Assembly (NCBI GenBank): GCA_018830925.1
Contig: JAHJRK010000211.1
Location: 1-20,750, forward strand
DNA from: Pseudomonadota bacterium
GTDB taxonomy: Bacteria; Desulfobacterota; Desulfobacteria; Desulfobacterales; RPRI01
Length of the DNA stretch: 20,750 nucleotides
Direction: 5' to 3'
The stretch's first letter is position 1; each line of letters begins with the position of its first letter. Positions 15,860 through 20,750 of this stretch are shown piece after piece. Position numbers and translations under genes: made by a program. The notes under the pieces are model-generated. The model did no database searches and was not told where the DNA came from. It worked only from the letters and a program-made list of their open reading frames with translations.

Positions 15860-16759
15860 TTGAATCGTCATATACTCCAAAGCGGTTTTCGTAAGATTTA
15901 TCCCCTGTACTTTGGAATTGTGCTTGCGACCATAGCCCTGATCCTGATCGGAATTTGCGGAAAAGCGGGTGCCGCGATGTTACCGCCTTCAGGCGCAGGG
16001 TCTGACTGGTTTATCGACATGAACCGTTTTGCCCTTTCGGCCCATGCCGCACTCAAATGCGACGATTGCCATGGTTCGATGATCGTGAACGGCCTGCAAC
16101 ATTCGGATGAGAAACGACCGGATTTTTTAAGGCAATCCGCCACCCGCACCTATGATTACGCGCGATGCAGAAGATGCCATGAACTCTCCTTTAAACGCTA
16201 TCTCGAAGGCGGCCATGCCAAGGCGCTTCGTGAAGAAAAAGACCCTTCCAAAGAGAAGAAGCAGGTCACCGGGGGAAAAATCATGGCCCCGACCTGCGGG
16301 GAGTGCCACGCGTCCCACTACGAGCGCTCCGGCCTTTCCCGGGTGGCGGTGGGTCAACGGATGCTCGGGGCTTGCGCAAGCTGCCACCCGGCCAACGCCG
16401 CCAGCTACCGTAATAATATTCATGGGCGGGTGGGGATCGATCTGGGCAATCCAAAAGCGGCCTTCTGCACCGACTGCCATGGCGCACATACCGTGGATTC
16501 CCTGAAAAAGCCGCAAACAGCGCTATTGGCCTGTAAGCGGTGCCATCCCAAGGCTGAAACTGAGTTCACCGGCATTGTCATCCATGCCTCCCTGGAGAGC
16601 GTGTCTGCAGCCGATGCCCCGAAAAGGGCAGAAGTCCTGTGGATTCATCGCATACGATGGTTTGCCCTGGCGGTGTTAGCGCTTTCTCTGGCCTTCTTTG
16701 TTGCGCACAGCTTTCTGTGGCTCCTGCGCGAAATTCACGAAAAATTGAGGAAACACTGA
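15860..16759 (+). CDS. Membrane-anchored hexahaem cytochrome c
   Basis: A 299-residue periplasmic electron carrier. It has an N-terminal signal or anchor segment (residues 13-39), six CxxCH haem motifs (67, 103, 146, 172, 203, 225) and a C-terminal membrane helix (264-289) followed by a short basic tail, so it is bitopic with the haem domain outside. The start is a TTG with AGGAG six bases upstream; no better ATG aligns with the signal peptide. It ends one base before the cytochrome b gene, so the two probably form a quinone:cytochrome c unit like the Cbc-type pairs of Geobacter. Confidence 0.88.
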   Translation: MNRHILQSGFRKIYPLYFGIVLATIALILIGICGKAGAAMLPPSGAGSDWFIDMNRFALSAHAALKCDDCHGSMIVNGLQHSDEKRPDFLRQSATRTYDYARCRRCHELSFKRYLEGGHAKALREEKDPSKEKKQVTGGKIMAPTCGECHASHYERSGLSRVAVGQRMLGACASCHPANAASYRNNIHGRVGIDLGNPKAAFCTDCHGAHTVDSLKKPQTALLACKRCHPKAETEFTGIVIHASLESVSAADAPKRAEVLWIHRIRWFALAVLALSLAFFVAHSFLWLLREIHEKLRKH

Positions 16760-16760
16760 T

Positions 16761-17411
16761 ATGCAGGCGACATCCTTCACCCCGGACACACCGATTCGTT
16801 TTTCCGTTATTCACCGGCTTTTGCACCTCGTGGTGATGTTCGGATTCACCGGATTGGCCGTCACCGGGCTCTCTCTGGGCTTAAGTTCAACCACCCCGGC
16901 ACGCGGATTCATGTGGCTTATCGGCGGCGCCTCCCATGCCGCCATGCTCCACCGCTATTGCGCCGTCGTCACCTATGGATGCGTTGTGATTCACGCGCTC
17001 TGGTTCCTGTATTACAAGTTCGGCCTGGCGGGCGCCTGGACGGGCCCGGATTCGATTGTCCCGTCACTGAAAGATCTGAAAGATTTCAAACACCACCTGG
17101 CTTATTTTTTCGGCCTGGAAAAAACACCGCCTCGCTTTGATAAATTCTCCTACATGGAAAAAATTGAATACTGGGCGCTTTTTATCGGTATGAACACCAT
17201 GGGCATTACGGGCCTCGTGCTGTGGTATCCCGAGTGCTTTACCCGGTATATTCCCGGATTTTTTGTAAACCTCGCCCAAACGCTTCACTTCTACGAGGCC
17301 GTATTGGCGGTTGTGGTGAAGTTTTTTATTCATATAGGCATGGCCCATTTTCGTCCGGAAACCTATCCGGCCGATACGAGTATTTTTACAGGCAGGAGCC
17401 ACAAGAAATAG
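16761..17411 (+). CDS. Four-helix dihaem cytochrome b (FdnI/HydC-like)
   Basis: A 216-residue integral membrane protein. Predicted helices are near 17-42, 64-88, 133-155 and 167-195. Histidines suited to haem b binding are His18/His22 in IHRLLH, those in LHRYCAVVTYGCVVIHALW, and those in LHFYEAVLAVVVKFFIHIG. The pattern matches cytochrome b subunits of formate dehydrogenase and Ni-Fe hydrogenase, which exchange electrons with the quinone pool. It lies immediately after the hexahaem cytochrome gene and is read as its membrane partner. Confidence 0.85.
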   Translation: MQATSFTPDTPIRFSVIHRLLHLVVMFGFTGLAVTGLSLGLSSTTPARGFMWLIGGASHAAMLHRYCAVVTYGCVVIHALWFLYYKFGLAGAWTGPDSIVPSLKDLKDFKHHLAYFFGLEKTPPRFDKFSYMEKIEYWALFIGMNTMGITGLVLWYPECFTRYIPGFFVNLAQTLHFYEAVLAVVVKFFIHIGMAHFRPETYPADTSIFTGRSHKK

Positions 17412-17476
17412 GCAGGTGCGGTTGCAACCGGCCAATATACGAACGATTTAACGGCAAGAGAGGAATCATTGATTCG

Positions 17477-18934
17477 ATGAGCGCAAAAGGTTGGATGGGC
17501 ACGGCAATCGCCGGCGCCGTGATTATAATCATGGGGCTTGCCGGATTACCGCAGGCGAGCGCTGAAATGGACACCCTTGAAACCGGCAAACCGGTCTGCC
17601 TGGATTGCCACAGACAGCCCAATATCCATACCAACGAAGGCGTGTTGACGGCCAATGCCTTTTGCAACGGATGCCACGCAAAGGCCGAATGCCGCCGCAC
17701 GGTGGACGGAAAGGCGGTCTCGCTTCAGGTACCAGTGAGCGCCGCAAAGGAGAACCCGCATCACTATTCGGCTTGTATTCACTGCCACACGGATGTGGCC
17801 CGCTCTCCCCACAAAAGCCAAACCGGGGCCGAGTGCCGGGCCTGCCATTCGGTGCATGGCGAGAGCACGGCCCATGCGCCGCATCTGCGGGTCGATTGTC
17901 AGGCCTGTCATTTCAAATCCAAATTCGTTGAGCTTGATCCTAAAGATAATCATGTCAAGCTGGCCCATAGCGATCTCGAATCCATGCCGATAAGTCTTGC
18001 GGATCACACTCTTACCGATGTGAAGGATTTGAAATCATGCGAAAAATGTCATTTCAGCGACAATCGTATTGGAGCCCCTGCTGCGGTTCTCCCTTCAAAA
18101 AGCGCCCTTTGTATTCTCTGCCATAATTCACCCCTATCCATGGGACACCCCATCTTCGGCGTAGCATTGCTTATTTTCCTTGTGGGCGTTCTTGCCACCC
18201 TGCGATTCTGGTATCTTGGCAGTGTCCAGGGCGAGGAAAACTCTCTCCACCGTAAGATCAGTTTAAGTTCCGAAACCATTTGGAACATTATTTTTTCAAG
18301 ACAGATATTCTCCTTATTGAAGATGGTTGTTCTGGATATTATTCTCCAGAGAAGAATTCTTAAAGAGAGTGTCGGACGATGGTCCATGCACTCATTGATT
18401 TTTTCCGCCATTTTAATTCGCTTTCTATTAAGCCTTTTCACAGCCATCATCTTTTATTTTCATCCCGATGGGGATTGGGCGCTGGCATTAATAGACAAGA
18501 ACAACCCATTCACCGCTTTTGCGAATGATCTTCTGGGGCTATTCATTCTTCTGGGCATCCTGTGGGCCGTGGTTCAAAGGTTCATCATTAAGCCTGTTCA
18601 TGTCGCCACGGAAAATCAGGATAATATAGCTCTTTTGATTATCGGGACCCTGATTTTTCTCGGCTTTATTCTTGAAGGCGTACGAATACTGGTTACCGGA
18701 ATCCCTGCTGAAATAGCGGGTTACTCCTTTATCGGATATTCCCTGTCAAAGATATTATCCGTCTTCGGATTGAGCTGGAAATCCATCTATCCATACTTGT
18801 GGTATGCACATGGAATCGTCGGAGCGCTGTTCGTGGCCTATCTGCCATTCGGTAAAATGCGGCACATCTTCAATACACCCCTTACTTATGTTCTGGAAGA
18901 GGTGTCCGGCGTCAGGAATGAGAAACGAATATAA
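17477..18934 (+). CDS. Fusion of heptahaem cytochrome c with NarI/DsrM-like cytochrome b
   Basis: A 485-residue protein. A signal peptide (cleavage after LPQASA near 29) leads into a periplasmic domain with seven CxxCH motifs (41, 63, 100, 120, 141, 188, 212). The membrane part follows with helices near 223-246, 303-328, 346-371, 382-407 and 437-460. Haem b ligand candidates are His305 (WSMHSLIF), His444 (WYAHGIVGALFVAYLPFGKM) and His463. The C-terminal segment closely resembles NarI, DsrM and HmcE. The frame is open back to 17222 inside the previous gene, but the ATG at 17477 starts a proper signal peptide. In related complexes cytochrome c and NarI-like subunits are usually separate genes. 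The HdrD-like partner follows 32 bp later. Confidence 0.85.
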   Translation: MSAKGWMGTAIAGAVIIIMGLAGLPQASAEMDTLETGKPVCLDCHRQPNIHTNEGVLTANAFCNGCHAKAECRRTVDGKAVSLQVPVSAAKENPHHYSACIHCHTDVARSPHKSQTGAECRACHSVHGESTAHAPHLRVDCQACHFKSKFVELDPKDNHVKLAHSDLESMPISLADHTLTDVKDLKSCEKCHFSDNRIGAPAAVLPSKSALCILCHNSPLSMGHPIFGVALLIFLVGVLATLRFWYLGSVQGEENSLHRKISLSSETIWNIIFSRQIFSLLKMVVLDIILQRRILKESVGRWSMHSLIFSAILIRFLLSLFTAIIFYFHPDGDWALALIDKNNPFTAFANDLLGLFILLGILWAVVQRFIIKPVHVATENQDNIALLIIGTLIFLGFILEGVRILVTGIPAEIAGYSFIGYSLSKILSVFGLSWKSIYPYLWYAHGIVGALFVAYLPFGKMRHIFNTPLTYVLEEVSGVRNEKRI

Positions 18935-18966
18935 AATCAGGGTTTATTTTTAAAAAGGTATTGAAA

Positions 18967-20421
18967 ATGACCACAGTAGAAGAAAAAATATCTGACGTCT
19001 CACCGGAAAAAACAGACAGCAAGGAAGAGATCATACAGATACCCATCCATACTCTTAATATAAAACGGTTGATTGAGCTTGACGCCTGCACGCGATGCGG
19101 TGAATGTCTCTCCTGGTGTCCCGTATATGATCAGGACTCCAGAGAGGATATCGTTCCACGACGCAAGATTATCGATTTTCTGAAAATTGCAAGATCTCAG
19201 AATGGATTTCTCGCAAAAATCATGAAAAGTGAGAAGATCGGGGAATCGTTTAAGAAAGTGATCCGATCTCTGTTCGGCTATCAGGAAGTGACAGAGGAAC
19301 AGATTAAATCGTTTGTTGCCAATTTGTATGAGTGCTCAACCTGTGGCCTGTGTGAAGTGGTCTGCCCGGCTCATATCGATACGGTGAGTCTCTGGGAAGA
19401 TTTGCGAAGACTGATTGTCAGCGCGGGATACGGTCCTTTGGAGCCCCAAAAGGTCTTACGAAAAAGTATCATGACCTATGACAACCCGTGGCAGCAACCC
19501 CGTACAGGCAGAACCAAGTGGTCGCGGCGGGCTAAAAAAGACAATCTAATCACCGAGGAACCCAGGGAAATTATCAAATCAAAGGGAAAGGTGCTGCTTT
19601 TTTTCGGATGCACGGCATCCTATGATGCCAATGTCAAGCAGGTTGCTATTAATACCATAAATATTCTTGAAGCACTGAATATCGATTACGGAGTTCTTGG
19701 TAAAGACGAAAAATGCTGCGGAAGCGTGCTGCTCAGAATGGGAGACCCGGAGCATAAACGGCTTTTTCAGGAAAACATCGATCAGTTCAACAGCCTGGGC
19801 ATTGAAACGCTGATCAGTTCATGTTCCGGCTGTTTTAAAACCATCATGCAGGACTATCCGAAAGTTGGAAAATTGAATTTTGAAGTCCTGCATACCGTGG
19901 AATATTTGGCGCGGCTGTTAAAGCAGGACAAGCTAAAATTCCTCCATACGGTCAACAGAACCTGCACCTATCACGATCCCTGCCATCTGGGCAGGGCAAC
20001 CGGTGGGTTTGATGCGCCGCGACTTATCATGAATTCCATTCCAGGGCTCAAACTGATTGAAATGCCAAGAAATAAAAAATATTCACGCTGCTGTGGAGCA
20101 GGCGGTGGATTAAAATCAGGGTATCCGGACATCCAGAACAAGATGGCCCAGAGGCGGGTAAAAGAAGCTGAAGAGTCGGGTGCTAAAGAGCTGGTTTCAT
20201 GCTGCCCTTTCTGCTATCAGGGGTTGCAGGTCGGCATCTCCTCATTGGGATCTGACATCGTGGTGAAAGACATGTCTGCTTATATTGCAGAATCGCTCCT
20301 GGGATATGATGTTTTTGAGAGAGCAGATGAGGATGCAGCCGCCAAAAAGAAGAAAAAAGAAGAGGCACAACTCTCCGGGGAAGATGAGAAAAAGGCTGAA
20401 GAGGCGGATAGTGACGGTTGA
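18967..20421 (+). CDS. HdrD/DsrK/HmcF-like Fe-S subunit with two CCG domains
   Basis: A 484-residue cytoplasmic subunit, likely docked on the NarI-like cytochrome b. Two [4Fe-4S] motifs (Cys41, 44, 47, 51 and Cys123, 126, 129, 133) precede two CCG domains: CCG at 250-252 with SCSGCF near 285, and YHDPCH near 335, RCCGAGGG near 374, CCPFCY near 412. The ATG at 18967 with AAGG eight bases upstream is preferred to the in-frame TTG two codons earlier. The last 30 residues are a lysine- then glutamate-rich tail absent from the paralogue at 8662-9981. By analogy with DsrMK, HmcEF, TmcBC and HdrED it reduces or oxidises a thiol/disulfide-type or other cytoplasmic partner using quinone electrons. Confidence 0.9.
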   Translation: MTTVEEKISDVSPEKTDSKEEIIQIPIHTLNIKRLIELDACTRCGECLSWCPVYDQDSREDIVPRRKIIDFLKIARSQNGFLAKIMKSEKIGESFKKVIRSLFGYQEVTEEQIKSFVANLYECSTCGLCEVVCPAHIDTVSLWEDLRRLIVSAGYGPLEPQKVLRKSIMTYDNPWQQPRTGRTKWSRRAKKDNLITEEPREIIKSKGKVLLFFGCTASYDANVKQVAINTINILEALNIDYGVLGKDEKCCGSVLLRMGDPEHKRLFQENIDQFNSLGIETLISSCSGCFKTIMQDYPKVGKLNFEVLHTVEYLARLLKQDKLKFLHTVNRTCTYHDPCHLGRATGGFDAPRLIMNSIPGLKLIEMPRNKKYSRCCGAGGGLKSGYPDIQNKMAQRRVKEAEESGAKELVSCCPFCYQGLQVGISSLGSDIVVKDMSAYIAESLLGYDVFERADEDAAAKKKKKEEAQLSGEDEKKAEEADSDG

Positions 20422-20450
20422 TGATGAAACTACACCGGGTAAAGGGAATT

Positions 20451-20457
20451 AAGGAGG
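20451..20457 (+). promoter_or_regulatory. Orphan Shine-Dalgarno (AAGGAGG) without a reading frame
   Basis: A full-strength AAGGAGG lies in the 147-bp gap after the HdrD-like gene, but no ATG, GTG or TTG within 5-12 bases opens a frame of any length. Possibly the remains of a lost gene start. Confidence 0.45.
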
Positions 20458-20568
20458 AAAATCTGAAGCTTTTGTGATCTGCACCTCAACTTGATAATGC
20501 TCGTTTTTTCGGTTAAGATAAAGTATAAGGCAATAATCATGTTGGCAATAAGGAAGGATATTCGAGAC

Positions 20569-20727
20569 ATGATTTACAAACGAGAATTCATCGGCGAAGC
20601 GTTAGGCATATTTATCCTGGTTCTGTTCGGTTGTGGATCGGTTGCGCTCTTTTTTGTTCGCATGTTGGAACCGGCCATGAAACGCCCATCCGACCGATGC
20701 GATTGCGAAGCCGACAAACCTGATTGA
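20569..20727 (+). pseudogene. Truncated aquaporin/glycerol facilitator (MIP family) stub
   Basis: The ATG at 20569 with AAGGAAGGA upstream opens a 52-codon frame. Residues 5-24 (REFIGEALGIFILVLFGCGS) match the first membrane helix of GlpF-type channels, whose full length is about 230-280 residues. After GSVAL the match stops abruptly: a short polar tail follows, then TGA. Neither other plus frame up to the window end continues the family. I read it as a gene broken by deletion or recombination. The frame is also open back to 20491, but that extension has no ribosome binding site. Confidence 0.65.
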
Positions 20728-20731
20728 ATCT

Positions 20732-20750
20732 CCCCGCCGCAAGCAGTGGG
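20732..20750. terminator. Probable hairpin cut by the window end
   Basis: CCCCGC at 20732-20737 can pair with GTGGG at 20746-20750 if the next base is G. It lies just after the stub's stop codon, a place expected for a terminator, but the rest is outside the window. Confidence 0.3.

Noticed and set aside
16761..17411. Cytochrome b as a NrfH/CymA-like or b6-type subunit
   Set aside because: No CxxCH motif is present and the four-helix His pattern fits the FdnI/HydC family better.
17222..17476. N-terminal extension of the c-b fusion cytochrome by 85 codons
   Set aside because: It runs inside the preceding cytochrome b gene in another frame, has no signal peptide character, and the ATG at 17477 starts a proper signal sequence.

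Overview
The window looks like chromosomal DNA of a strict anaerobe of the Desulfobacterota type (sulfate reducer or syntroph). This is inferred from several signs together: two HdrD/GlcF-like CCG-domain Fe-S proteins, two membrane-linked multihaem c cytochromes (13 CxxCH motifs in all), a NarI/DsrM-like cytochrome b, an AOR-family protein with its own ferredoxin, and a corrinoid methyltransferase-type protein. No rRNA, tRNA, CRISPR array, transposase or integrase was recognised.

Left half (1-12600), all on the minus strand. Reading in the direction of transcription: a FadR/GntR-type regulator (12597-11830); a 323-bp gap holding a palindromic repeat and a separate inverted repeat; a FAD-linked oxidase (11506-10061) and its Fe-S partner (9981-8662); a complete branched-chain-amino-acid-type ABC importer in the order binding protein, LivH, LivM, LivG, LivF (8512-3837); a MtaA/CmuA-like zinc methyltransferase (3786-2761); a divergent arginase-fold ureohydrolase (2565-1492); and methylmalonate/malonate-semialdehyde dehydrogenase (1397, running off the left edge). 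This reads as a catabolic island: import of a small amino-acid-like or amide-like compound, oxidation by the flavin/Fe-S pair, C-N cleavage by the ureohydrolase, and entry into acyl-CoA metabolism through the CoA-acylating dehydrogenase. The substrate cannot be named from sequence.

Centre (12649-12840). A 192-bp AT-rich divergent intergenic region carries a nearly perfect inverted repeat. Each arm of it ends in a TTGACT -35-like box pointing outwards, so it is a symmetrical divergent promoter/operator candidate for the regulator and the right-hand operon.

Right half (12841-20421), all on the plus strand and tightly packed. The order is a two-cluster ferredoxin, a short AOR-family protein lacking the usual Fe-S cysteines, a BPL_N (glutamine-amidotransferase-like) protein, a membrane-anchored hexahaem cytochrome c, a four-helix cytochrome b, a fusion of a heptahaem cytochrome c with a NarI/DsrM-like cytochrome b, and an HdrD-like protein with two [4Fe-4S] and two CCG domains. 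The last four look like a transmembrane redox complex joining periplasmic cytochromes, the quinone pool and a cytoplasmic Fe-S disulfide-reductase-like subunit. The combination with an apparently cluster-less AOR homologue and a BPL_N protein is the most unusual thing in the window.

Right edge (20422-20750). An orphan Shine-Dalgarno sequence without a gene and a 52-codon aquaporin/GlpF-family stub suggest gene decay or a deletion scar. A probable hairpin is cut by the window end.
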